64,000 nucleotides of DNA from Candidatus Babeliales bacterium (lineage in GTDB: Bacteria > Babelota > Babeliae > Babelales > Chromulinivoraceae): the NCBI GenBank assembly GCA_041660205.1, contig JBAZWT010000001.1, positions 7,699-71,698 on the forward strand, in the 5' to 3' direction. The position numbers and the translations under genes are program-made. Position 1 is the first letter of the stretch, and each line of letters starts with the position of its first letter. Shown here piece after piece: positions 52,232-62,362 of the stretch. The notes under the pieces were generated by a model. That model made no database searches. It worked only from the letters and a program-made list of their open reading frames with translations, and had not been told where the DNA came from.

Positions 52232-54849
52232 TTATACTCGACCTATTTTAACACATACCAATTTGTCACGTTTTAAATATTTATTAACAGAGTCTTTCAT
52301 ATGACCTAATTTCATCGCACGAATAGTTTCAATGCGCTGCTCAAAATAATTCTGAGGCAATCCATACTTTTGTAAGAATAAAAACGTTGTTGCCATAGTT
52401 TCATTTGATTCAAAAAGCGCTGGAAATGAATTAATCACGACTTCTTTTGCTTCATCAAACTCTTGCTCTGTCACCGTATTAACTGCGCTGTCAAGGCAGT
52501 GAGCAACAGCCTCCTGAGCTTCTGCAAGTCTATCTTTTGAAACAATCGTTTTAATAAAAATCATACCTGGTTGTTTACCAGCCATGCTTACAACTGAACC
52601 ACCAATGGTATAAAATAGTCCACTCTGCTCTCGCAGGTCAAACAATTTAGAACTCATACCACCAGTTAAAATTTGATTAAACACCAATAAATCGTCGTAC
52701 AATGGATGCAAGCGATCGACCGATAGTCCAGCAAAGGCTACAACAATTTGGTCCCGATTTTTCTCAATGTTTATTTCTTCATTTGTTGCTGGCGCAAGAA
52801 CTGGATAAACTATATCGTCAACAGGCTCTCCTGACCACGATCCTAGTAATTTTTCAACATCTGCCATAATGGTTTTTTGATCAAAATTACCAACGATTGC
52901 TATGATTGCCTCGCGAGGAGAAACCATTTTTTTATAATACTCAAAACAAATATCTCGAGTAAGTGTATTCAAACTTTCCTCTGTTCCCCATGCCATTTTT
53001 CCATATGGATGTTTCCCGTAAATCTTTTGTGCAGCCACTTGACCTATGCAATTTTTAGGCGTGTCCCAAAACTGTATCAATTGTGATTTAATTTTATTTT
53101 TAATGCGCTCAAAATCAGCAGGATTAAATTGTGCAAGTTGCAGCATTTCACTTAAAAGATCTAAGCCTTTTGTCTGGTCGGCCGATAGCATTGTGACTGA
53201 AATACTTCCAGCATTTGCGCTAATTGAAATACCATACGACTCAGCTTCTTTGGTAAATGTAGATGCAGGATATGACTTTGTTCCTTCAAGCATCAACTTT
53301 GCCACTAAGTGCCCGATTCCTTCTTGGCCAGCAGGGTCATAATGGGAATTTGCCTTGTAAATGAGTGAGCTTTCAACAATATCAATATCAGCATTGTGAT
53401 GCAATAAAACCTTTAAACCATTTTTCAAAGTTATAACTTGTGGAACTGGGTACGATTGACTGTGTAATTTTTCAACTTGAATCGTATCAACATACGATCC
53501 TGGAGCAACTGGAGACGTACGTTCTTTTCCAAATAAAATTTTGCTATCAAGTTTATCAGATTCTTCTTGAAGTTTGTTTAAATATGCATGATCAGCAGCC
53601 GGTGCTTTTACAACTTTTCCTTCATGACACAGTGTTGCGCGGAAATACTGCTGCAAAAGATCTTGCACGTCTTTTGAAATCGTATTTTCATCATAATTGC
53701 AATACGTAAATGGATATTCTTCATCATTTGTTGCGGTAAAAGATTTACCGATTGCATACGCTTGTTTTTGCACATCTTCAAGTAAGTGTTGGTAGTCAAC
53801 TTGTGCAAGTTTTAAAGCTCTGCGAAGTTCCTGCTCAGGAATTCCATTTTGAGATAAATCATTAATTTCTTTTAGAATAATTTCTTTAATTTCTGCAATA
53901 TCAGATTCTTTTTTAGGCTTGAATTCAATAAAGAAAATTTCTCTATCAAATAAATCATAGCTCATCGCATGAACTGAAAGCGCAAGCTCTTTTTCATCAA
54001 CTAAAATTTTATGTAAACGAGAGCCTTTTCCGTTAGCCAAAAGGTATGCTAAAAGATCATATAAAAATTCTTTTTTATCTGCAGCGCCTGGCGTTACAAA
54101 TGCGAGCATACAAGTTGCCTGTGCAACATCACGGTAGATTGTAACTGATTTAGATTGTAATTCTTCGTTGATAAAAAAATCAGATCGCACAATGTCTGCG
54201 CCACGCGGTATATGACCAAATTCTTTTTCTACTTTTTAAAAGCTTGCTCAGGATCAACGTCGCCAACTATGACAAGTGCTGAATTTTGCGGAATGTAATA
54301 TTTTTTATAAAAATTAACGAGTGTTTGTCGCTGCAAACTCCATAAATCTTGTTTATAACCAATAATTGGATAATGGTATGGATGCGATTCAAATATAATA
54401 GAAATCAAGCTATCGGCAAGTGTCCAGGTGAAATCATCACGATACATTTTAAGCTCTTGAATTACCGCCTTAACTTCAGAATTCATATGGTCTTGCTCAA
54501 ATGAGCAATTTTGCATACAGTCAGCAAAAACTGGTAGTATTTTTTCCCAATTTGCAACAGGTAGATCAAACAAGTATCCAGTGTAATCAAAAGATGTAAA
54601 TGCGTTTGCATACCCTGATAGTTTTTGCGTAATCATGTTGATGTCAGATTCGGTAAGCATCTTTTCGGTACCTTTGAAAATCATATGCTCAATAAAGTGA
54701 GCCATACCTTTTTCACCCGCTACTTCATGCTTTGAACCAACGTTATACCACAACTGTAATGAAACTTTTGGAGCTAATTTTTTTGGACAAACCAAAAGGG
54801 TCATTCCATTACTTAAAACATATTTAAAAACTCGTTTACGGTTTTGCAT
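52232..54849 (-). CDS. M16 zinc protease (pitrilysin family), split by a -1 frameshift
   Basis: Two frames together make one M16 protease of about 870 residues. The first (from ATG 54849 to TAG 54229) holds the zinc motif HFIEH with a later Glu, in AHFIEHMIFKGT and NSEVKAVIQELKM. The second (52232 to about 54228) continues with EKEFGHIPRGADIV and the inactive second M16 repeat (ITLKNGLKVLLHHN onwards). At 54229-54237 the sequence AAAAAG is directly followed by TAG. A -1 shift on AAG, or one missing A, joins the frames exactly. This may be a frameshift mutation, a sequencing error, or programmed slippage. No signal peptide is visible at the start; M16 proteins of this type are often periplasmic or mitochondrial-processing-like. 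Confidence 0.85.
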
Positions 54850-54944
54850 ATACCACACTTTTTATATTTGAAATTTTCATAATTCGTCATAATTTATACT
54901 GGTAATCATAGAGAAAAAAACAGTTTTTGCTATAATTACCAATT

Positions 54945-56078
54945 ATGAATACAACTTTTGATTTTTTTTACGCTGTCCCCTTTACGCAAATTCTTTTAAC
55001 GATAACGCTTACAACAATCATAACGATTCTTGCACTCTTCAATGGTTGCTGGTTTGTTATTCCATGTTTTTATGCAACGTTACTAGGCTATTTTCTCTAC
55101 AAAAAAAATAGCTCATATTTGTTCATTTTGTCTCTGTGTCTTATTTTTTCTATCGCAACATTGCTCAAAATTCAACAACAATATAAAAATTATCACTCGC
55201 ATGAAAATTTTTTCAAAAAACACGTAACCCTTGACGCAACAATCTTACAAGTAAGTGAGTCAAGCCTTAACAAAGAGCAAACAACACTTCTTTTAAAAAC
55301 TAAAACTATCTACGGCGCTGACAAGCAAACTTTGTCTCTTCCGCAAAATATTCTTGTTTTTTTACCAACCAAGCGCGCTCAAAAACTTAAAGAGGGACAA
55401 GAAATAACAGTTTCCAAATTGGAACTTTTGCAGCCAGAACGAGGCTGTCCATACGAATCTTATTTAATAAAAGAAAATATTTGGGCAACTGCGTCTATAG
55501 CATCACAAACCATCAACGTTACCAAGCAAGCAAACCTACCATTATATAAAAAATGTTTTAATCTTTTTTCAGCTCATCTAAACAAAAGCACAGCAAGTCT
55601 TTATAACCCGCTTTTTTTAGGAAAACGAGAAAAAAACCTAAGCACAATTTCCATTCAGCATAACTCTATGTATTGGGGTATTGCGCATCATATGGCTCGT
55701 TCAGGAATTCACCTAGTCACCATTTTCGGACTTCTCATGACAACGCTTCATTACGCACGCGTCAGGCACTCTTATCGCTATTTACTTGGCGCTCTTTTGT
55801 CTATTGGATACTTTCAAATAACATTTTCAAGCATCTCTTTTATTCGTGCTCTTCTTATGATTCTTTTTCAAATGTTTAGCAAAATTAATAAATTTACTTA
55901 TTCAAGCGTTCATGCTTTAACGATGACCACGCTTATGGTGCTTATGTATAATCCTCTGCAAATTTTCTTTTTAGATTTTCAGCTTAGCTTTGGCGTGACA
56001 TATATTATTATATGGCTCTTTCGCACCAAATACGCTAAAACAGTTGCCTTTGATCAAAAAAGTCTCGTACGTTCCTAA
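54945..56078 (+). CDS. comEC: ComEC/Rec2-family DNA channel, shortened
   Basis: A 377-residue membrane protein. The N-terminal OB-like soluble part (about residues 90-180, HVTLDATILQVSES) and the Competence membrane domain (IAHHMARSGIHLVTIFGL, SFIRALLMILFQMF, LDFQLSFGVTYIIIW) are present. The C-terminal metallo-beta-lactamase-like domain of full-length ComEC is absent, and so is the last part of the membrane domain. ComEC carries single-stranded DNA across the inner membrane during natural transformation. Short forms like this occur in reduced genomes; whether it works is unknown. It is divergent from the M16 gene and close to the C11 protease. Confidence 0.82.
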   Translation: MNTTFDFFYAVPFTQILLTITLTTIITILALFNGCWFVIPCFYATLLGYFLYKKNSSYLFILSLCLIFSIATLLKIQQQYKNYHSHENFFKKHVTLDATILQVSESSLNKEQTTLLLKTKTIYGADKQTLSLPQNILVFLPTKRAQKLKEGQEITVSKLELLQPERGCPYESYLIKENIWATASIASQTINVTKQANLPLYKKCFNLFSAHLNKSTASLYNPLFLGKREKNLSTISIQHNSMYWGIAHHMARSGIHLVTIFGLLMTTLHYARVRHSYRYLLGALLSIGYFQITFSSISFIRALLMILFQMFSKINKFTYSSVHALTMTTLMVLMYNPLQIFFLDFQLSFGVTYIIIWLFRTKYAKTVAFDQKSLVRS

Positions 56079-56128
56079 AATATATACCACACAATAACGC
56101 AAAGCGTATTTGTAAAAAAGGAGCTCAT

Positions 56129-57583
56129 ATGAAGCGTATTTTAGACAGAAAGATCATTGCTGCTTGCACTCTTACACTGTTTTACTCATCACTTTGCCAT
56201 GGCCGACTAGATGGGCGACTCGTTTCGCCAGAAGAACTTTTCGATCTCGCAATCGAAGCTCAAAAAGAAGAAATTTGCATAGACCCAACAAATGAAACTC
56301 GTTTTGTAAATCCAAAAAAACGTGTAACTTTTATGAATTATATGGCTGCTGATAACGATTTAAACTATTTCGCATGGAAAAACTTAAAACAAATGGAGCA
56401 AGTAGGATCAAACGAACATATTTCAATTGTTGCACAGCTCAATACACCAGGCAGTCAAAATCCAACCAAGCGTTACGTTGTCAAAAAAGGTCGAAGACTT
56501 TTGGTACAAGATGAAAATAATCCAACTCAAAAACTTAACAGCGGAAGTCCTCATACACTTATAGATTTTGTAAAATGGGCCGTAACTCATTATCCAGCCG
56601 ATGAATATGTTCTCATTTTATGGAACCATGGATCGGGTGATATTGATCCAAACTTTGCACGCACCATTAATCCATGCGATCTGTTCTATGAAAACCCAAT
56701 AGATAACATGCTAGAAATTGATAGGGGAACAAGCTACATGACGCTTATGTATCAAGCGGCACTGCAAAATATATTATCAGAAGGTAAGCGTGGAATTTGC
56801 TTTGATGATACTTTCAAAAGCTATATCAACAATCAAGATTTAGAATTTGCTCTTCATGAAATTTGCACCAATATTTTAGGTGGAAACAAACTAGGCATTT
56901 TAGGTTTTGATGCTTGCCTTATGTCTATGATCGGAGTGGCTTCTGTTGCAAAAAAATATGCTCAATACATGGTATCGTCTCAAGAAGTTGAGTATGGAAC
57001 CGGTTGGAACTACGAATTAGTGCTCAGACCGTTTTTACAACAAGCCCTAAACTCAAGAGAATTTGCACAGCACATCGTTTTATCGTATGAACAAAATTAC
57101 AGTAAAATTATTAACGATTATACTATGTCAGCTCTTGATTTAACACTGACTGAATCACTAGAACAAAACATACATGAAGTTGCCAACCTGCTTCATGGGG
57201 CACTTAAAAGCCAAAGCAATCATTGCGTCTCAGACATCTTACGAAAGTGCAAGTCAACTCAATATTGCACCTGCTTTGATGAACCGAGTTACATTGACCT
57301 AGCACATTTTTATCAAAACTTACTACAACATGTTCAACATATACACATCAAAGACAGACAGGACGAGGCAAGGCTTCAGACAGACCTATGCAACGCAATA
57401 ATGAGCGGGCTTGATATAATCCCTTTATTTGTCATTGAAAATCGTGTTGGGGCAAAATTACGCAAAGCTCAGGGTATCTCGATTTATTTCCCAGAGCATT
57501 CCATATCGCAAAATTATTTGAAATCACCATTTGCACTATCAAACCATTGGAGTTTTCTGCTCTCGCGATACATCATGGGATAA
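56129..57583 (+). CDS. Secreted clostripain-family (C11) cysteine protease
   Basis: A 484-residue protein with a signal peptide (DRKIIAACTLTLFYSSLCHG). The catalytic dyad is His167 in ILWNHGSG and Cys263 in GFDACLMSM, with the conserved YMAADNDL and SSQEVEYGTGWNY. C11 proteases cut after Arg or Lys and are often self-processed. The secretion signal makes it an exported protease that could act on host or surface proteins. It lies 50 bp after comEC and ends 11 bp before the first DnaA-box-like repeat. Confidence 0.93.
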   Translation: MKRILDRKIIAACTLTLFYSSLCHGRLDGRLVSPEELFDLAIEAQKEEICIDPTNETRFVNPKKRVTFMNYMAADNDLNYFAWKNLKQMEQVGSNEHISIVAQLNTPGSQNPTKRYVVKKGRRLLVQDENNPTQKLNSGSPHTLIDFVKWAVTHYPADEYVLILWNHGSGDIDPNFARTINPCDLFYENPIDNMLEIDRGTSYMTLMYQAALQNILSEGKRGICFDDTFKSYINNQDLEFALHEICTNILGGNKLGILGFDACLMSMIGVASVAKKYAQYMVSSQEVEYGTGWNYELVLRPFLQQALNSREFAQHIVLSYEQNYSKIINDYTMSALDLTLTESLEQNIHEVANLLHGALKSQSNHCVSDILRKCKSTQYCTCFDEPSYIDLAHFYQNLLQHVQHIHIKDRQDEARLQTDLCNAIMSGLDIIPLFVIENRVGAKLRKAQGISIYFPEHSISQNYLKSPFALSNHWSFLLSRYIMG

Positions 57584-57594
57584 AAATAAATCAA

Positions 57595-57920
57595 TGTGGA
57601 TAAGTGGTGGATAAGTGGTGGATAAGTGGTGGATAAGTGGTGGATAACTCACCCCCCTATCCCCTACCCCTCTTTCAAAACAGGCTCCTAATGCGCGTAT
57701 CAAGGTGTTAATCCATCCAATAAGCCCTCTAGGAGCGGACAAACGTACTACCCCCTATGAGTTATCCCCATAGTTATCCACCACTTATCCACATAGTTTT
57801 ATTTTTAAAAAAGTCGATCTAACTAACAATAAATGCCTGCCCGGAGGCGAGTTATCCACATAGACACCCTTCACCTATTACTATAAGATATAAATATATA
57901 TATAATAATATTACTCTTGA
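57595..57920. other. oriC: Candidate replication origin (oriC)
   Basis: Three perfect DnaA boxes (TTATCCACA or its complement) lie at 57595-57603, 57785-57793 and 57852-57860. At least six one-mismatch boxes are also present: four in the iterons at 57604-57647, TTATCCCCA at 57762-57770 and TTATCCACC at 57774-57782. Directly after the last box is an A/T-rich stretch (ATAAATATATATATAATAAT, about 57890-57910) fit for unwinding. The 475-bp region between the C11 protease and nusA has no gene. dnaA is not next to it. A replication origin is the simplest explanation; a plasmid-like iteron origin is the alternative. Confidence 0.7.
57604..57647 (+). repeat. Four exact 11-bp iterons
   Basis: GTGGTGGATAA is repeated four times head to tail at 57604-57614, 57615-57625, 57626-57636 and 57637-57647. 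Each contains GGTGGATAA, one base from the complement of a DnaA box. They follow a perfect box with no gap, so all sit on the same helical phase (11 bp). Confidence 0.9.
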
Positions 57921-58057
57921 GCTAAGCACACACCAAAAAGCGGTCAGGCATCTTAACACTTTTCATTTTTATTTTTTTTGGTATTATATTTTATGTGTCT
58001 ATCAAAAAATATCTCTAAGAAATTTGTAATTCTCAAAATCGGGGTCCTTGTTATAAA

Positions 58058-59122
58058 ATGTTAAATAAAGTTATTGCAGAGCTTGTTGATGAAAAAGGTT
58101 TGGATCAAGCTTCTCTTCAAAGTGTAATTTGCGAAGGCATTTTAGCAGCATTCTCTAAGAAATATCCCGAAGCGATTTTGAGAGTTTCTGTGAATAAAAA
58201 AACAGAATCGATACTCATTGAGGCTGAAAAAACGGTCGTATCGAGCGTTGAAAATCCAAATATCGAAATAACGCTTAAAAAAGCAATGGTCTTGCAAAAG
58301 GGCGTTACTGTTGGTGACAAGATCTGGGTTCAGTTTGAAGAAACAGTTGGACGTGTTGAAATTTTAAAAGCGCGTCAAGTTATAGCTGCAAAGCTGAAAG
58401 ATATCGAAGCTCTTAGCATTTATGATGCCTTCAAGGATAAGCAAGGCGCTATTGTTCAAGGTGTTGTTCATAAACACGAACAAAACGGTACGCTTGTTAT
58501 GCTTCGAGATACTTTAGCATTCCTGCCAAGATCTTTATCTATTCCAACTGAAACGTATGTTACGGGTCGTCCGATTCGAGCGCTTCTTAAAACCGTGCAC
58601 CAAGAATATCGTAGCACTGGTCAACTTATATTAGACCGATCTTCTGCTGAGTTTTTGGCTCGTTTGCTCGAGTTAGAAATACCAGAAGTTTATGATAAAT
58701 TAATAGAAATTAAAGCTGTTGCTCGTCGCGCTGGCTATAAGAGCAAGGTGATTGTGGCTCAGAATGATCCGAATATCGACCCTGTCGGCACATGCATTGG
58801 TGTTGGTGGTGGAAGAATTAAGCCAATTTTAAAAGAGTTGGACGGAGAAAAAATAGATATATTTTCATGGGGAAATTCTAAAGAAGAGCTAGTTGCTCTT
58901 GCTTTGCGTCCTGCGGAAGTAAACAGAGTTGAGTTGATAGATGATAAAAGGGCTCGTGCCTGGGTTAGTGATGATCAACGAGCGCTTGCAATTGGTAAAC
59001 TTGGACAAAATATTGGCCTAGCTTCAGAGCTATTAGGTCTTGATATTGAGCTTGTTTCTTCTGGCCACGGGCTTGAAGAAGTAGGTTTGGGTTCTAATGA
59101 TACTACAGAGTCAAATTTTTAA
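58058..59122 (+). CDS. nusA: Transcription factor NusA
   Basis: A 354-residue protein with the NusA N-terminal RNA-polymerase-binding domain, an S1 domain (QGAIVQGVVHKHEQNGTLVML) and two KH domains. KH1 carries PVGTCIGVGGGRIKPILKEL, where the usual GxRGxR has Gly in place of the first Arg. KH2 includes AIGKLGQNIGLASELLG. No C-terminal acidic repeats are present, so it is the short form. NusA modulates pausing, termination and antitermination. It is followed by infB with a 29-bp gap, the usual nusA-infB order. Confidence 0.96.
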   Translation: MLNKVIAELVDEKGLDQASLQSVICEGILAAFSKKYPEAILRVSVNKKTESILIEAEKTVVSSVENPNIEITLKKAMVLQKGVTVGDKIWVQFEETVGRVEILKARQVIAAKLKDIEALSIYDAFKDKQGAIVQGVVHKHEQNGTLVMLRDTLAFLPRSLSIPTETYVTGRPIRALLKTVHQEYRSTGQLILDRSSAEFLARLLELEIPEVYDKLIEIKAVARRAGYKSKVIVAQNDPNIDPVGTCIGVGGGRIKPILKELDGEKIDIFSWGNSKEELVALALRPAEVNRVELIDDKRARAWVSDDQRALAIGKLGQNIGLASELLGLDIELVSSGHGLEEVGLGSNDTTESNF

Positions 59123-59151
59123 GTTTTTGCTATTTATAGAGTTGTTGGTTC

Positions 59152-61047
59152 ATGCGAATTAAAGATTTTTCTGTTCAGTTTGGTGTCTCAGTCAATGAGC
59201 TTGTTGCTATTTTAAAAGAGCGTAAAGCTGGTTCATATGGAGAAGACTTTGTTTTAAGCAATGATCAGCTAGGTTTTTTAAGAAAACGATTCAATCATGT
59301 TGAATTTGTTAAACCTTTTAGTCATGGACTTGCAGCCCAAGAAAAAGTTGTTGTACAAGATATGACGGTCGGCGAACTTGCAGATCGCTTAAAGTGTTCA
59401 GTTGCTGGTTTAATTCTTCAGCTATTAAAGCGTGGAATACTGGCAAATAAAAATCAAATTGTAAAAAAAGAAAAAATTACTGCATTCCTTACGGATTTAG
59501 GCGTTCCTTTTGAGGAGTTTAAAAACGATTCAGAAGGCGTACTTGAAAAATTTATAGAAGCAAAAAGTTCTTCTGGAACAGAGCGTCGATTGCCAACGGT
59601 TGCCGTTGTGGGTCACGTTGATCATGGTAAAACTACACTGCTTGATTTTATTCGCAAAGCACGAGTTGCTGAAGGCGAAAAAGGCGGAATTACACAACAC
59701 GTTGCTGCATACGAAGTAGTTACTAAGCATGGAAATTTGGTATTTTTAGATACTCCTGGTCACGAAGCATTTTCTTTGATGCGTGAACGTGGTGTTTTAA
59801 TAGCAGACTTGGTTGTTTTAGTTGTTGCGCTTGATGATGGCGTAAGACCGCAAACAATAGAATCTATAAAAGCAATAAAAAGCTTTGGTGCGACAACTGT
59901 CGTTGCCCTTAATAAAATTGATAAAGTTTCCTCAGATAGAATTGATATTGTAAAACGTCAATTAACTGATCAAGGGTTGTTGCCTGATGATTGGGGCGGA
60001 GAAACTCCGTATGTTGCAATTTCTGGGAAAACAGGTCAAGGCGTTGATGAATTATTAGAAGTTATTCGCTTGCAAGCTGATATTCTTGATTTAAAAACAA
60101 GTTCGACCGATAATGCCCGCGGATTTGTTTTAGAGTCTCGCATTGAACATGGTCGAGGAGCTGTTGCAACCGTAATTTTGCAGCGTGGTACGATTTGTCG
60201 TGGCGATCATTTTGTCTGCGGTTCTACCTACGGCAAGGTTAGCTCTATGAAAAACTATCTTGGAAAAAATATTGAATGCGCTGGGCCTTCTGTGCCAGCA
60301 CAAATAGCAGGGTTTTCTGCTCTTCCTGTCCCGGGAGATATCTTTGAGCTTGTCTCAGATGCTATGGCAGTAAAAAAACATAAAAATATTCAAGTAAGAT
60401 CTATTGCCGACGCTACAAAGGGTGGTCAAGAAAAAATTGAAGGTGAAGGCGGAATTAATGTTATTTTGAAAGCGAGTACAATTCTTTCAAAAGAAGCACT
60501 TATTGCAAGCATCACAAAGCTCAACCTTGAACAGCCTGAAAAAATAAAAATTGTTGATGTTGGCGTTGGTGATATCAATGAAAACAATATAGAGCTTGCG
60601 ACCACAACAGGATCCATAGTGTATGGTCTTGGCGTTAAGGTTAACAAGGGCGTTAGCAATGCAGTCAAAAAAGACGTAGTGATTAAAACATTTGATATCA
60701 TTTACAAATTAATCGATGACGCAAAAGAAGCTGTTCTTAAAAGTCATATAAGAAAAATTGAAGAAAAATTATTGGGCATTGCTCGCGTTAAAGCTATCTT
60801 TAAAATTAAATCAGTTGGTACTGTTGCCGGAGCTGCTGTTGAAAGTGGACAACTTTTACAGGGCGGAAAAGTTAAAATTTATCGCGATAAAGAAGTTGTT
60901 GGTCGTGGCGTTATTAGAACGCTTCAAAAAGATCGCAACAAAGTGTTATCAGTTTCAGAAGGAAGCGATTGTGCTTTTGCGGTTGAAGGCTTTTCTAGCT
61001 GGAAAAATGGCGACGTAGTACAACACATTATGGAAATCATTACATAA
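59152..61047 (+). CDS. infB: Translation initiation factor IF-2
   Basis: A 631-residue GTPase that loads initiator tRNA on the 30S subunit. The G1 motif is VVGHVDHGKTTLL near residue 154, with DTPGHEAF (G3) and NKIDK (G4). The N-terminal region is short (about 145 residues before the G domain), so the variable N-terminal extension of other bacteria is missing. It sits directly behind nusA, as in most bacteria, and a good terminator follows 125 bp later. Confidence 0.97.
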   Translation: MRIKDFSVQFGVSVNELVAILKERKAGSYGEDFVLSNDQLGFLRKRFNHVEFVKPFSHGLAAQEKVVVQDMTVGELADRLKCSVAGLILQLLKRGILANKNQIVKKEKITAFLTDLGVPFEEFKNDSEGVLEKFIEAKSSSGTERRLPTVAVVGHVDHGKTTLLDFIRKARVAEGEKGGITQHVAAYEVVTKHGNLVFLDTPGHEAFSLMRERGVLIADLVVLVVALDDGVRPQTIESIKAIKSFGATTVVALNKIDKVSSDRIDIVKRQLTDQGLLPDDWGGETPYVAISGKTGQGVDELLEVIRLQADILDLKTSSTDNARGFVLESRIEHGRGAVATVILQRGTICRGDHFVCGSTYGKVSSMKNYLGKNIECAGPSVPAQIAGFSALPVPGDIFELVSDAMAVKKHKNIQVRSIADATKGGQEKIEGEGGINVILKASTILSKEALIASITKLNLEQPEKIKIVDVGVGDINENNIELATTTGSIVYGLGVKVNKGVSNAVKKDVVIKTFDIIYKLIDDAKEAVLKSHIRKIEEKLLGIARVKAIFKIKSVGTVAGAAVESGQLLQGGKVKIYRDKEVVGRGVIRTLQKDRNKVLSVSEGSDCAFAVEGFSSWKNGDVVQHIMEIIT

Positions 61048-61170
61048 CTGTCTTAAAACTTGTTGCTTTCGTGCAACTTTGTTGCGCAAGAGTTAAAACG
61101 TATGCCTGCAGCAGCTTTTTCGTTGTTGTTGCAAAAAAGAAAAAAAATTTTTTTTGTCATCATGAATTTG

Positions 61171-61206
61171 AGGAGATAGTATAACAACTGTCTCCTTCCT
61201 TTTTTT
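61171..61206 (+). terminator. Terminator of the nusA-infB operon
   Basis: AGGAGATAGT (61171-61180) pairs with ACTGTCTCCT (61187-61196) in a 10-bp stem with one G-U pair, followed by TCCTTTTTTT. It lies about 125 bp after the infB stop. Confidence 0.88.
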
Positions 61207-61310
61207 GATAGTAAGGTAGTATGGTTGGAGAACTGCTTATTGTCGATGGTGGTGTTTGCTCTTTTTGGTTAGGGGGCATTGGAATCCACCATCGATTTTT
61301 TTTATCAAAA

Positions 61311-61358
61311 TCGACAACATTAGTTGTCGTCCCAGGCTTGAACTGGGATCCAGCATTA
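61311..61358. repeat. GC-rich palindromic repeat near nfo
   Basis: CGACAAC...GTTGTCG (61312-61330) and TCCCAG...CTGGGA (61331-61349) are two adjacent small palindromes, with GGATCCAG at the end. The CCCAGGCTTGAACTGGGATC part resembles the palindromic repeat type found between genes in many bacteria. The rest of 61048-61370 has no gene. Confidence 0.45.
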
Positions 61359-61370
61359 AATCGTCATTAT

Positions 61371-62234
61371 TTAATCGTTAAAATAATTCACCAAAGTCGC
61401 AAGATTTTTTTTGATATCTTCAAGGCCATGTTCCTGTGGCGTTTCTAAAATTTTTGGAATATCAGAAAATTTTTTATCCTTCAAAAGAAGTGTAAATGCT
61501 TTTGCTCCAATTTTTCCTTCTCCGATATGTTCATGTCTGTCGACCTTTGTTCCTAAATCTTTTTTTGAATCATTGATATGAAAAACTTTGAGTTTTTCTA
61601 GGCCAATTGTTGCATCGAAATGTTCCCACATTTTTTTATAAGATGCAGGGGTGTCAAATGTGTATCCAGAGGCAAATGCATGACAGGTATCAAAGCAAAC
61701 TCCAATATGTTTTTTATGATTAATATGCTTGATGATTGTTGCAAGTTGCTCAAAAGTGCATCCGAGCACAGATCCTTGTCCGGCCATTGTTTCTAAGAGA
61801 AGCGTTACGTGCTTAGGCTGTGCCTTTTCTAAAGCCTTGTTTATTTGATCTGCTATGAAAACAAGAGATTGCTGCTCATCTTCTACGTGCTTGGTTCCTG
61901 GATGTAGCACAAGATATGGAATTTTTAATGCTTCACAGCGTTGTAATTCATCTACAAGAGCCTGCACAGATTTTTCTACGGTTTCATGCGTTGTTGAACC
62001 AAGGTTTATTAAGTAAGCCGCATGAGCAACAACAACCTGTACAGTTGAACTTTTTTGTTGCGTTATAAATGATTTAATCGCATCTTGCGTGATTGGATTG
62101 GCTTTCCATTGACGATTGCTTTTGGTAAAAATTTGAACGCAAGATGCGCCTACTTCTTCTCCGCGAGCAATAGCTTTATCAAAACCCCCTGCAATTGAAA
62201 CATGAGCACCAATTAAAAGATTTTCTTTTTTCAT
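61371..62234 (-). CDS. nfo: Endonuclease IV (AP endonuclease)
   Basis: A 287-residue class II AP endonuclease with a three-zinc TIM barrel. Metal-binding landmarks: GAHVSIAGG, VVAHAAYLINLGS, LVLHPGT, LLLETMAGQG, GVCFDTCHAFASGY, HINDSKKDLG and RHEHIGEG. It cleaves the sugar-phosphate backbone at abasic sites in base-excision repair. AAGGATTCTG precedes the ATG. It is convergent with the upstream repeat region and divergent from the outer-membrane protein gene. Confidence 0.97.
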   Translation of the reverse strand: MKKENLLIGAHVSIAGGFDKAIARGEEVGASCVQIFTKSNRQWKANPITQDAIKSFITQQKSSTVQVVVAHAAYLINLGSTTHETVEKSVQALVDELQRCEALKIPYLVLHPGTKHVEDEQQSLVFIADQINKALEKAQPKHVTLLLETMAGQGSVLGCTFEQLATIIKHINHKKHIGVCFDTCHAFASGYTFDTPASYKKMWEHFDATIGLEKLKVFHINDSKKDLGTKVDRHEHIGEGKIGAKAFTLLLKDKKFSDIPKILETPQEHGLEDIKKNLATLVNYFND

Positions 62235-62362
62235 CAGAATCCTTATTAAAACGATAGAATGACCTTCTATTAGTTTGACAAAAATACGGTTTTTGTGGAT
62301 AGTATTATCAACGTTGTACCATATCTATCAGAAAAAAATCTTAATTTTTTGGATAACTTTCT

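Noticed and set aside
57604..57647. CRISPR array
   Set aside because: The 11-bp repeats are contiguous, with no spacers and no cas genes nearby.
57539..57742. 67-residue minus-strand frame
   Set aside because: It is the antisense of the iterons and DnaA boxes; the repeated peptide reflects the 11-bp repeats.
61221..61448. 75-residue plus-strand frame
   Set aside because: It spans the palindromic repeat and the antisense of the end of nfo; no coding pattern.
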